Part shown: positions 54,615-64,000 of the stretch, piece by piece
How the letters are laid out: every line of letters begins with the position of its first letter
Numbering within the stretch: position 1 is the first letter of the stretch
NCBI GenBank assembly: GCA_004431415.1
Contig: QPMI01000057.1
Location: forward strand, 62,001 to 126,000
Direction of reading: 5' to 3'
Source: Cyanophora paradoxa
Taxonomy: Eukaryota > Glaucocystophyceae > Cyanophorales > Cyanophoraceae
DNA length: 64,000 bases
Position numbers and translations under genes: made by a program
The notes under the pieces: generated by a model
Told to the model about the DNA's origin: nothing
What the model saw: only the letters and a program-made list of their open reading frames with translations
Database searches by the model: none

Positions 54615-57017
54615 ATGGCGTCCAGTACAGGCGAGCGCCTCTCGTCGTCCGAGTTTAAGAAGCGAAAGGAGCTAGAGGAAGCCCGCAAGGTGACTTTTGC
54701 GCCTCCAGTGCTCTACAGCCCCTGACGCCGCCGCAGGCCGGAACGGTCGCCCCGGAAGTCGACGAAGACGGAAAAGAGGTGCGGCTTCATGCTTCCGCCC
54801 TCGAGTCTGCTCTGAGCGCATGCCTCCGCTCAGATCAACCCGCACATCCCGCAATACATCGCACAAGCGCCATGTGCATTGCCCAAACGGGCCCCTGTGC
54901 GCTGGATCTGATGTGCCCGCAGGGTACCTCAGCGCGAGTGGAGCTCCGGGCCTGAAGCATCAGCGGAACTTCAAAGGCGTTGGTCTCAGCTCAACAGAGA
55001 AGAACTGGCACGAGCGAGGCATCGCCGTGCGCGGACAGCGGCGCGCGCGAGCGCCCGGCGCCCCACTGACCCGCTCAACAGTCGAGCGCCGCGAGGACAT
55101 TCCGAAAAGGAGCGTGTACGAACTGCGGCGCGATGACACATGAAGCCAAGGTCTCCAGGACCGCGGCGGCTGCAATCACTAGCTGCATGTGCTCACGGAG
55201 CTACGCAGTTCTGCGTCGAACGACCTCGAAAACTTGGTGCGAGGTGGACGGGTCAGGATATCAAGGTAAGTTGCAGCGCCGCGCTGTAGTGCGGGCGGCG
55301 ACAGAGGGGACCTACAGCCGGACGAGTTCATTCGGGAGGCCTCGCTCGACTACGACGGAAAGCGCGATCGCTGGAACGGATACGACGCCTCGATGCACCG
55401 GGAGGTCGTGGAGAGTACGCGGCACGCCCCTGCACCCATTCGGGAAGTTTGACGGCGCGCAGTGCACGAGGAGATCGAGAAAGAGCGGCGCGAGATCAAG
55501 AAGAAGCAGATTGAGAAGACTCTGCTCGAGGGGGCCAACTCAGGCTCCGACTCGTGCGAGCGCTAGCTTCGCGCTCCCCTGCGTTCGCCGGTCACCAGGC
55601 GGCAGGGAGTCCAAGAAGAAGGCGAAGCCGAAGAAGGTGCGGGGGGACAAGGCTGAGGGGGAGAGCTCGAGTGATGAGGAGGTGGCACCTGTGGCGGTGC
55701 CAACAGGAGAAGAGATGCTCAAAGAGGATATGCTGGAGGACGAGTCGGTGGCCCCATTCCAGCGGGTACGTGGTCGGTGGGCCGGCCAGGTGGGGCGACG
55801 CGTATGCAAACTGGCCGGGGACAGATGGACGCAAAGTCGCGGACAACTATTCGCAACCTGCGCATTCGTGAGGACACTGCCAAGTACCTGCGGAATTTGG
55901 ACGTGAACTCGGCCTACTACGACCCCAAGACACGTTCTATGAGAGAGAACCCGCTTCCGAACTCGGATCCCAACGAGCAGCTATACCAAGGAGACAACTT
56001 TGTGAGGCAAACCGGCGACTTTGCCAAGTTTGCGGGACTTATGAGCTTTGAGATGGAAGCTTACGACAAGGGCACTGACGTTCACATGACGGTGCCCTGG
56101 GCCGGCAGGCTGTCCACGCAACTCGGCGCTCGCTAAGAGCCCACCGCAATCCAGGCAATGCCGAGCCAGGCGGAGATGGCTTACAAGGAATTCAAGGTGA
56201 AGAAGGAAGAGCTCAAGAAAAAGCAGCGGGAGGAGGTGCGAGGAGGGCAGCGGGCCTCAAAGCTTGCGTTTCATTCCAGGCTTGTGTGACCAGTGGCGCC
56301 CCAGATTCTCTCGAAGTATGGGGCGGCGACGCAAGAGGAGGAGAAGCTGCCACGGGAGCTGCTGCTGGCCCAGACGGAGGCTTACGTCGAATACAGCCGC
56401 GATGGGAAGATTATCAAGGGTCTCGCCAAGGCCGTCCCGAAGTCAAAGTACGAGGAAGACGGTCTGTCGCCCTGCCTAGCGTGCTTGGAGGCGATTTGGC
56501 GTGCGTGGGCGCTGACAATGTAGTGCGGGCAGTTCGTATCAACAACCACACCTCTGTGTGGGGATCGTACTGGTACAAGGGGAAGTGGGGCTTCGCGTGC
56601 TGCCACCAGCTGGTGAAGAATGCGTACTGCACGGGCGAGGCGGGAAAGGCGGCGGCGGATGCAGCGGCAGACTCGATCGTCGCTTCCCTCAAACAGGCCG
56701 TCAACGAGGAGCATGAGCGAAAGGCCCGTGAGGAGGAGGAAAAGACGCGACGCCGCAAGCTTGCCGAAGCCGAGCGCGAACAGTGCAACGATGTTCGCTG
56801 CCTGCCTCTGTGTGCACGCTGGGCCAAGCTGACACGGGGTGGGCAGGCCGATGACCGCAGACGCCCGTACAATTCAAGTCGGGAGATCCGGGACGTCACG
56901 GAGGAGGACATGGAAGAGTATCGTTTGAAGCGCATCCGCTCCGACGATCCTATGGCAGCATTCTTTGCAGAGCGTGAGCATGAACAAGAAGCCGTACCAC
57001 GAGAGCGGCGCAAGTGA
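54615..57017 (+). CDS. SLU7: Pre-mRNA splicing factor SLU7
   Basis: Second-step splicing factor needed for 3' splice-site choice; nuclear. [20 protein letters not shown] starts at 54615, followed by NPHIPQYI near 54838 and LKHQRNFKG near 54955. The CCHC knuckle is [12 protein letters not shown] spliced to [19 protein letters not shown], which restores C-x2-C-x4-H-x4-C. Then: [20 protein letters not shown] near 55350; [20 protein letters not shown] near 55845; [63 protein letters not shown] near 56200; [20 protein letters not shown] near 56360; [20 protein letters not shown] near 56540; [17 protein letters not shown]; a Lys/Glu-rich helix; and [20 protein letters not shown] near the end. All the family blocks are present in order. 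The stop is 57015-57017. Confidence 0.95.
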
Positions 57018-57467
57018 ACCCATCCTTCGCAAAAGTGCTCTTCGCTAGTTGGGTACTTGGGGTCTTGTCAGTTACTCTTCCATAGCTAGACATGACTATA
57101 GCCTAGTAGCTAGCTATGGTGCTGGAACCCGGCCACGCCTGGCCCGGGCCCTCGGGGGGTCAAACAGAGCACTGCCAGCTCACCAGGCGATACGCCTGAG
57201 AGATTAGGCCCTCAGGGGCGACGATTAGGGAGGGCCTGGCGAGGAGCAGCTACGCTGGATGGAAGGGGGACTCCGGGAATTCGAAGTGCTAGCATGCAAG
57301 GCTGGCAATCGAACTAGAACTCAATCGCAAGATCCGGGGTTGCCAAAGTTGGAGCTCGCGATCGAGAGGGCCTCCGGGCTTCACAAGCGTACTGGCCATG
57401 GGGGCTGTGATTTTAGAGGCCTAGTGCTGGATTTTCAAGTTTTTTGGACTAGTCCTTGATTTGCGGA
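57018..57467. other. SLU7 3' flank
   Basis: No gene. Short CTAGCTAG palindromes lie near 57080-57115. Confidence 0.5.
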
Positions 57468-57580
57468 CCGCAGTACTAAAAACGCAAGGGCGGCCGATCC
57501 TGGCTACAAGTGTGGGCGACCCCACGACCGCCGCGACCCCGCGGTCGGGCCCACTGGGCCAGCCCGCTCCCCTTTTCGAA
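57468..57580 (+). repeat. Family A, diverged copy 7
   Basis: CAGTACTAAAAACGCAAGGG, then TGGCTACAAGTGTGGG and GGGCCCACTGGGCCAGCCCG. The head word is lost. It is in sense with SLU7, 450 bases past its stop. Confidence 0.7.
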
Positions 57581-57924
57581 CTGACCCCTTTTCGCCCCCC
57601 CAGCCCGGCGCAAGCTGACTCCATGTCGGGCCCCCAGGGCCTGTAGCAATAAATTTTCGTGCAGCCTCGGGTCGGGAGGGAGGGGGTAAAAGTTCGCGTT
57701 CTAGAAAGGTTTCGCCCCCCCTTGGCCAATTCCGCAATAGGGTTGTCGTTCTTGCACAATCGGCCAATAGGATTTCGAGGCCCCAAAGAATCCATCCCCC
57801 CTCCCCCCCCCTATACCGCCACAGAATTAGAAGTGTGAAAAGTAGAACCTCGGGTCGTTACCCTCGCTCTGCTCACTGAGTCAGGTCGACCCGAGGCTGA
57901 TAAACTTGAAAATAGGAGCTTCCG
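57581..57924. other. Intergenic, C-rich
   Basis: GACTCCATGTCGGGCCCCCA at 57617 recurs at 30145 next to another family A copy. The rest is low complexity. Confidence 0.5.
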
Positions 57925-58173
57925 CCACCGCTCCGAGCTGGAGACGACCCCCGCCGCCAAAAGACGTGATATCGATGCCGCACCCACCGTGTGGGCACAT
58001 GTAGCTATTTAGCTAGCCAGAGTGTCCATGGGAAAATGCATTACTCCCCTCAGGGGGCCACGCAGGGCCCGGCCGGCCAGTTCGCTGGTGGGCTGGGCCC
58101 GCGGCCACGGCGGCCGCAGTGTACATCCCACACTTGTAGCCCGGACTTGCGTTTTTAGTACGTGTCCAAATGC
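57925..58173 (-). repeat. Dispersed repeat family A, copy 8 (near full length)
   Basis: The minus strand starts GCATTTGGACACGTACTAAA, AACGCAAGTCCGGGCTACAA, and runs through GGGGAGTAATGCATTTTCCC, CACACGGTGGGTGCGGCAT and GGCGGCGGGGGTCGTCTCCA to the far end GCGGTGGCGGAAGCTCC. It starts 19 bases after the GPN3 stop, in sense. Confidence 0.92.
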
Positions 58174-58192
58174 TCAGCGCGTATTGTACGAA

Positions 58193-59323
58193 TTAAGGGT
58201 TGGGCGTGTATTCTGTTTCTTGATCGATTTCGGATTCACGTGCTTCGCGAGTCTCAGCATCCTCTCCGTACTGGATGGCGTTGTCGATCTCCACGAGAAG
58301 GTTAGCGAGCCCGTCTTCATCACTGTAATCCAGCGGCACAAACTGAACCATGCTGTAATCCTCCATCTGGATACCATTGGAATTGGCTGAGGACTCGAGC
58401 TGGGGAACGCACGAGAGAGGCCACAGCAGAGTTGAGAGCGCGAAATCGATCGCCGGTCTGATTCGTGAGTTCCTCTACGAGAGCAGGCACATCGGGATCG
58501 AGGTAGCTTTCAATTCGCTTTTTCAACTTCTTCGGCAAGAGGTCCATCTTCGTGACGACATTGACGTGAGGCAGGGCAAGTCCCACCTACATATCACTTA
58601 ATGCTCGCGTATATGGAGGCGCGAGGTGGGGCGGGCCATGGCGGAGAGACACATAGTGGAGCCGGCGATGAACTTGGCGGCATCGGAGAGAAAGTGCGAA
58701 TCGAGAAGGCACACCGCGCACACGTTAAAACCCCACCTCTGAAGGTTTTCTGCCAGGCTCCGCATTACCGGAAGATGGCTGTACAGCTCGATCTGCCCTG
58801 CGGCAGGATGTCGGTGCCGGCTGCAGCGAACGCAGGAGAGCATGCGCCGCACCAGGGCAATCGAAGACGAGGTAATCGTCATCCAGATACTCGTCCACCT
58901 GTTCCTTGAACCAGTCAATGTTCTCCAGCAAGTACCTGGCCTGCCCGTCAGCCTGCGCGCCCCGGCAGTCTTCGCGGCTCACTCCATGCAGTACACGAGA
59001 CCGCCGTTTGGGCCGTAGCCAAGCTCGGACATGACGTCGTCCAGGCTAATGAGGTCCCGTATGTCTGCGGAGGCGAGTCGCGCGGCGCCTCGCGCGGCAT
59101 TGCCTCGCGCTGGCGCACCGAATGCGACGGGATAACTGAAGTTCTCGGCCGCCGGGTCGAGGTTGACGATATGCACTGTCCGTCGCACATTCTCACAATG
59201 CGTCCGCAGCTGGTCACAGTACGTGGACTGCGGTGCGCTAGTGAGCGCTTGCAGCACAGCCGCAACGACTCGACACACCTTGCCAGACCCTGCAGGGCCG
59301 ATGACAAGTTGTGCATGACGCAT
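58193..59323 (-). CDS. GPN3: GPN-loop GTPase 3 (GPN3-like)
   Basis: GPN GTPases help assemble and import RNA polymerase II. The start [15 protein letters not shown] at 59323 holds the P-loop, which an intron splits from [36 protein letters not shown] and [20 protein letters not shown] lead to NGGLVYCME, with the GPN signature in GPNGG. Then: [27 protein letters not shown] (G3); [57 protein letters not shown] (NKxD-type G4 as TKMD); and [31 protein letters not shown]. The stop is 58193-58195. The blocks fit GPN3 better than GPN1 or GPN2. About seven short exons are present. Confidence 0.93.
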
Positions 59324-59618
59324 TGTCGATACGGCGAGGCGGCCGCGCTGTAGCCGTACCCTCGCTGCTTGCAGCTAGTGCTACGATATACGCTGCTAGG
59401 CTATATATCTCTTGTGCAGAATCCTCGGAAAGCCAGCCTTCATATCGACATGCCGGCGTTGCGGAACTTCAGCAGCGGGAGCCTTTTTCCAACGAAGCCG
59501 CGAACTTACCCGTACCCCTGCCCTAGACCGGCCGCCGGTGGGTCACCGGCCGCCGGCGAAGACCGCCCCGTGGCTTTCTGCGGGCCGTGCGGCTGAGTGC
59601 GCTTTGATAAACCGAAAC
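59324..59618. promoter_or_regulatory. Shared 5' spacer GPN3 (-) / REVEILLE-like Myb (+)
   Basis: 295 bases between divergent start codons. It contains CTATATATCTC near 59400. Function is inferred only from position. Confidence 0.4.
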
Positions 59619-61976
59619 ATGTCGCGGCGCGCGGCGCTCCCGCCGTCCGTGCTGGCGCCACCGGTTATCTCGCCGATTGCTCCTCCTCCAAATCCGCCAA
59701 AAGTTCGCCTCAGGTTTAGCTCTGCTAATCAAGCTTCCCACTGTTGACCCTGCGTGCCCAGGAGCGGAAGCCTTATACGATCACCAAGCAGCGCGAGAAC
59801 TGGACGGAAGAGGAGCATCAAAAGTTTCTCGAAGCGCTCAAGCTGTGCGCCCCGCTCGCTGCCGCCCTCCGGATCTTTGTTTCGATGATGACATGGCCGA
59901 CCAGATACGAGCGCGACTGGAAGAAGATAGAGAACTACATAGGGACCAAGAGCGTCGTTCAAGTGCGCTCGTCGTTTTCCTCGCCGCTAGGCGTGCTGCG
60001 CGGGTCACTGACCTCCGCGCTGTAGATCCGCAGCCATGCCCAGAAGTTCTTCCTCAAGGTGCAGAAAAACGGCACCGGCGAACATGTGCCTCCCCCGCGG
60101 CCGAAACGGAAGTCCGCGCAACCCTACCCACAGAAGACTGGTCGGAAAGCGCTCAGCGCCTCAATCAGCCTTATGAGCTCACGTGTGCGGCAGGCCAGCC
60201 TCAGCTCACAGATCAACAGCGACTCGCTCAGGAGCAGGCTGAGCAGGAACAGCTGGTACAGGCGCAAAAGCTTCTGAATGACGTGCGCCAACAGCGGCTT
60301 GCGACCCTCACCACTTCGCTGACTTGCCCCGCCCAGTACATGACCGCCGCATCTGCCCAAACGGCGCAAGCGACTGGCGAGCCTGTCCGAGGTGCGATTC
60401 GGCGCCCACACTGCGGTAAAGCATAGCCGTCCGATGCGCGCCCCGTACACAGGACCGGACTTCCACCGCATCTACGCATTTTTGGGGTCGCTTTTCGATC
60501 CAAGCCAGAGTATGCAGGTACGGCCAGTGACGCGCATCGAGATTCTTGAGCGCTAAGCTGCCGCGGGTAGGACGTCGTGGGAGCTTTGCAAGGGATGTCG
60601 ATGGTCGATCGCGAGACAGCGCATGTGCTGATGCACAATCTCTCTGTAAATCTCTCTAACGACCAGGCGGGCTACATTCCCGGCGCCGCTTGTGTTTGGC
60701 TGCCCAGCTGACGAGCCGTAGATCCGGCACAACGTGGTAGCGCACCTCTCCTTCCATCAACAGACCATCGCAATGAACCAGCAGATTCTTGCTGTATGTC
60801 CTGCCCGACTCTCGCCGCTCCGTTCACCCACCCTTTGCCGCAGGGCCAGCCCGTCACCATCAACCCCAGCGTTGTTCCTCAGAGCACTCATTCTGCCATG
60901 TCTTCCGCCGCAGCCCCTTCCTCATCCTCCTCAGCCCCGCCTCCCCCCGCCCCTCCGTCTGTAATGGGCCCGCCCCCGCCTCCCGGCGCGGCACCTTCCG
61001 CTGTTTCCGGCGCTACCCCGACGGTCGTCCAATTAAGCCCCGCTGCCGCATCCGCCACGGCACGCCCAGGAGCTGTCACGACTAGTGCGCCGCAAGCCTG
61101 CCGCGCCCGTCTGCATGTTCCCTGAACGCCCCTCGCGCAGTACCAGCCCAAATACGATCGGTGCAGGTGCCGCCAGCGCCGGTCGGTGTGTTGCCGCCCC
61201 CCTCCCCCGCTCCCCCGGGAAAAAATGCCGCCGAGCCGCTTACGGGCACCGCAGCTGGACGCTCTGTCGGCCCGCCCGCAGCGATGACAGTCGTTGCCGC
61301 GGGCCGCGGTGGACCTCCTGCCGTGGCCGCTCGGACCGGTCCGGCGGGGGCCCCTCTCGCATCAGGGGCTCCGTTGCAAGTTCCTACCGCCGCGCATGCA
61401 GGGGCACACGTGCCAAGCGTCCATCCGTCGGGCCCTCAGCCTCCAGGCGCCCATCCCCTGCAGCCGGCTGCCCCGCCCGGGGCGCAGCCGGCCCCCCCGG
61501 GTGCCCACATCGCTGCGGGCCCGTCGAGGCCCGTCGCCACCAGTGGAGCCGTTCTCGTGCGGCCCCCTGGGCATTCCCCTCCCGTCCCTGGCGCGGCTAT
61601 CGCCCCACTCGCCGCCCCGCCCGCCTCTCAAACGCCTGCTCCGGGTGGCGTTGGTCAGGCGCGCCCGGGCGCTTCTCTCGGGCCTCCGGTTCCAACGGCG
61701 CCAGCCATGCTCTCCTCCCCAGGGGCCTCCACCGTGCCCGTGGCCCCCACTGGTCCTCCTCCGCCTGCCCCTCCTTCTGTTCAGCCTGTGCCTTCCGCGG
61801 CGCTGGCGTCAACACTAATGCTGGCGGCGGTCAAGCCGGAGGCGGCAGTTGCGGTCAAGGTAGAACCCGGAGCGGGCTCGCAGGCGGAAGTACCCGTCGT
61901 AGGTGCCATTCCCCAAGCTGGCGCTGTCGTGATTGCTGGAGCCGTCGCCATCAAGCCCGAGCCGCCTGCCGCATAG
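59619..61976 (+). CDS. REVEILLE/LCL-type SHAQKYF Myb transcription factor
   Basis: Single-Myb factors of the CCA1/LHY/RVE family bind evening elements and drive plant circadian clocks. [20 protein letters not shown] starts at 59619. After an intron it gives [20 protein letters not shown] and KFLEALKL. After a second intron it gives [19 protein letters not shown], and after a third [19 protein letters not shown], the SHAQK(Y/F)F signature, with [17 protein letters not shown] downstream exon near 60430-60510 gives [19 protein letters not shown], and near 60575-60660 [20 protein letters not shown] and LSVNLS. Together they are the LCL domain of RVE4/6/8-type proteins. The remainder, to the stop at 61974-61976, is a long Pro/Ala-rich region, probably a flexible transactivation tail. 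Intron placement after 60700 is uncertain. Confidence 0.87.
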
Positions 61977-63237
61977 CTGTTGTTTGGCCCCGTTGCATCT
62001 TTGTTTCAGAGAGGCTTTCTCATCGCAGATCCTTCATTTCAATGCGCTTACTTGAAAGAATTTCCAATTCGTGTCCAAATAGTCAATGTACAGTGATCAT
62101 GAACGTACAATCTCGAGACCACACATGCATGCAGCGACAACCCAAGCACTGGAGGCAGCTGCGCGTGCATTTTGACGTGACAGTTGCGGTATCTGGCTAG
62201 CTGTTCTTGCATGGCTAACTAGCTATATGTGGGGTCCGATGGTCCACCGTCACCGTGGCACGGCGTGGCACGGTACGGTCATGAATTGCGAGGCCGGGAA
62301 CGCCCCAGCACAGTTCAACTTGCAACACTTCAGTTACGTATACGTATACGTATATATATACGTAGTACGTATACGTACTACGTATAGCAGTGTGTACTAT
62401 AGCTACGGCGTACGCGTAGCTATATATATATATATATATATATACGTATACGTGTGATCATCGGATCAGAAGAGCCTAGTTTACATATATACGTATACGG
62501 TGCTGCTAGGCGTGGCCATGCGTGCTGTGCAGCTTTGGCAGGCTGGCGGCGAGAGCGAGCAGAGCTGGTATTCTAGGAGCAAGCACAAGTACAGGGTACA
62601 AGTGTGTCACCCGGGGTGTGAGCCTGGGAGGGGTACATGAAAAGTAGTGGGGGTCCAATCGGCGCACTCAATGATCATCATGATGCATCATAATTTTTTC
62701 GCGTCCAAAACTGGCTCTAACTCTGACGTCAGCGCTAATTTCCCCATTGATAACTCACATCTGGTGCAAAACCGCCGGGCCGCCCGTGAAGCGCTGTGGA
62801 TCGCGACGGTTTGAAGTTTGATGTTCAAGGTTTCAACTTGGCAACTCTTTCAAAGTTTAGCTTAGAAGTTTAAATATTTCGATTTCGTCTCCCGTTCATC
62901 CGGTCGGGACGCTGTGACGGAAGAAGAAGAAGAAAAGAGTGCACTAGAGCTCCGAGGCTCGAGCTCCCAAGCGCCTGGAAAGCCTAAGGTAAAAGAGCTA
63001 TGCGCCGAAAACTTTAAGAAGTTCCCAAGTTCCGACGGTTCCGCCGATCCCGCCCCGTAGAGCTGGCGCCAGTACTGACCAGGCGTGGCCCAGTGTTCGT
63101 GGGCGCGTTGTGAGTACTACGGTATCCACCGGTCGGAGCGACGTCGACTTCGAATGGCCGGGCCCGGGGTCCGGAGGGAATGATTTACAGTAAAAAAGAG
63201 GGGGCATCACAGATGGGCGCCAGGGGGGTAGCAGGGT
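61977..63237. other. Intergenic, AT microsatellites and repeats
   Basis: It contains TACGTA/TATA tracts at 62335-62395 and 62420-62455, a CATCATGATGCATCATAAT patch near 62672, a GAA run near 62922-62936 and a family B fragment. No gene is seen. Confidence 0.55.
62167..62215 (+). repeat. Family B fragment (copy 4)
   Basis: GCATTTTGACGTGACAGTTG, then CGGTATCTGGCTAGCTGTTC. It is in sense with the Myb gene, 190 bases past its stop, and truncated after about 50 bases. Confidence 0.85.
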
Positions 63238-64000
63238 CAGGAGGGGAAGAGGGGCGGGGCAGAGAGATCGTCAAGAGCCTGCCGGAGGTAGATGGAGACT
63301 TCCATGAAAGAGGGTCTGACAGGCAGACGGCAGTGAGGTCGCGCGGAGCGCACGGATGCTCTTTACGGACCGGTTTGCGGGGTTGGGCTCTAGGCAAGAC
63401 GCCGCCAGATGCTGCAGCCAGGAGGGGGCATCTGAACGACCCCGTCAAACGGGGAGCGAGGGGAAAGAAGGAAAGGGCACGAGGGCGGACGGGGCGGGAT
63501 GGGGAGGCGCTGGCCGGCAGCGTGGGCGGCGCGAATGTGGGCGGGGTCGAGGCCACGCCAGGGGAGAGCACGGGCGGCCATCTCCCACAGAATGACCCCG
63601 TAGCTGTAGACGTCGGCCTGCCGGGCTGGCTCTGCGAGGCCGCGCAGAACCTCGGGGGCTGCCCACGCAGCGCTCGCCACCGGGTCTGCAACGCAGAAGT
63701 CCGCGACCTTGGCGCGCCGCCGCGCATCGAGCTGCGAGGGGCGCGGGGGCTCACTAGAGCAGCAGCACACGGGGCGGAGAAGAGAACGCACGAGGACGTT
63801 GGTGGACTTGAGGGCGGCGTGGCAGGCGCCGCGGTGGTGGAGGAAGTGCATGCCGTTGGCGACGTCTGCAGCGATGCGGAGCTGCTCTTCCTCACTGAGG
63901 GGCGCCCCCTGGCGGTGCAGCGCGTCGAAGAGGGATCCGCCTGGCAGGAGCTCCGTGATGAGCGCCACGTGGGGCGGCGCCGCCAGGGCCCCCAGCACCA
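63238..64000 (-). CDS. TKL-type protein kinase domain with degenerate active site (5' end outside the window)
   Basis: C-terminal part of a kinase fold; the N-lobe lies beyond the window. Visible: PPHVALITELLPGGSLFDAL (hinge), LRIAADVANGMHFLHHRG (helix E), the catalytic loop CHAALKSTNVLV, and after an intron AKVADFCVADPV, AWAAPEVLRG (APE motif), DVYSYGVILWEMAARALPW (helix F) and LDPAHIRAAHAAGQRLPIP. The last part is WLQHLAASCLEPNPANR, spliced to PSFMEVSIYLRQALDDLSA. The stop is 63238-63240. The family resembles plant Raf-like/CTR1 TKL kinases. The HRD motif is HAA (catalytic Asp lost) and DFG is DFC, while the Lys and Asn of the catalytic loop remain. This argues for a pseudokinase; the intact frame argues against a pseudogene. 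Confidence 0.8.

Noticed and set aside
61085-62200. 371-codon Arg/Ser-rich frame
   Set aside because: Shifted shadow of the Pro/Ala-rich tail of the LCL Myb gene; its composition is typical of a GC-rich off-frame.

Overview
This is nuclear DNA of a eukaryote. The genes are split by many short GT-AG introns, often only 30-120 bases. The recognisable proteins are eukaryotic: a SWI/SNF ATPase, Nse4, PP2A scaffold, AP-1 gamma, ADA2, SLU7 and GPN3. CFAP45 implies a motile flagellum. 1-deoxy-D-xylulose-5-phosphate synthase (DXS) with an N-terminal extension implies a plastid. A REVEILLE/LCL-type SHAQKYF Myb with its companion C-terminal domain points to Archaeplastida. A flagellate alga with a primary plastid fits best. 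A glaucophyte such as Cyanophora is my guess, because the DXS leader starts with a Phe-containing hydrophobic stretch as in glaucophyte transit peptides, but this is inference only.

Layout: 0.5-7.5 kb BRM/STH1-like remodeller with bromodomain and an added BAH domain (-). 7.9-9.5 Nse4 (+). 11.0-12.8 CFAP45 (-). 13.0-15.5 PP2A-A (+). 16.9-19.9 a near-perfect 1.4 kb inverted repeat with two convergent cyclophilin genes. 20.5-22.2 REB1/TTF1-like multi-Myb protein (-). 22.2-24.1 repeats. 24.1-27.8 AP-1 gamma (-). 27.8-30.4 repeats. 30.4-31.3 TMCO1 (-). 32.6-34.2 ADA2 (-). 35.2-35.7 HSBP1 (-). 35.9-46.2 a very large ankyrin/TRP-like channel with a repetitive coiled-coil tail (+). 47.0-50.1 DXS (-). 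50.2-50.9 triple CCCH zinc finger protein (+). 51.5-53 gene fragments and repeats. 53.2-54.6 mitochondrial-type RRM protein (-). 54.6-57.0 SLU7 (+). 58.2-59.3 GPN3 (-). 59.6-62.0 LCL/REVEILLE-like Myb (+). 63.2-64.0 the C-terminal part of a kinase-like gene with a degenerate catalytic site (-).

Two architectural patterns stand out. First, six gene pairs are divergent with short shared 5' spacers (about 50-460 bases). Second, two dispersed repeat families, sharing a head close to GCATTTKGAC, sit just 3' of many unrelated genes. They are always in the gene's sense direction, and in six cases begin within about 25 bases of the stop codon or overlap it. This second pattern is the best candidate for something undescribed.

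Exon boundaries were read by eye from protein similarity, so gene spans are more reliable than individual exons. No database search was possible.
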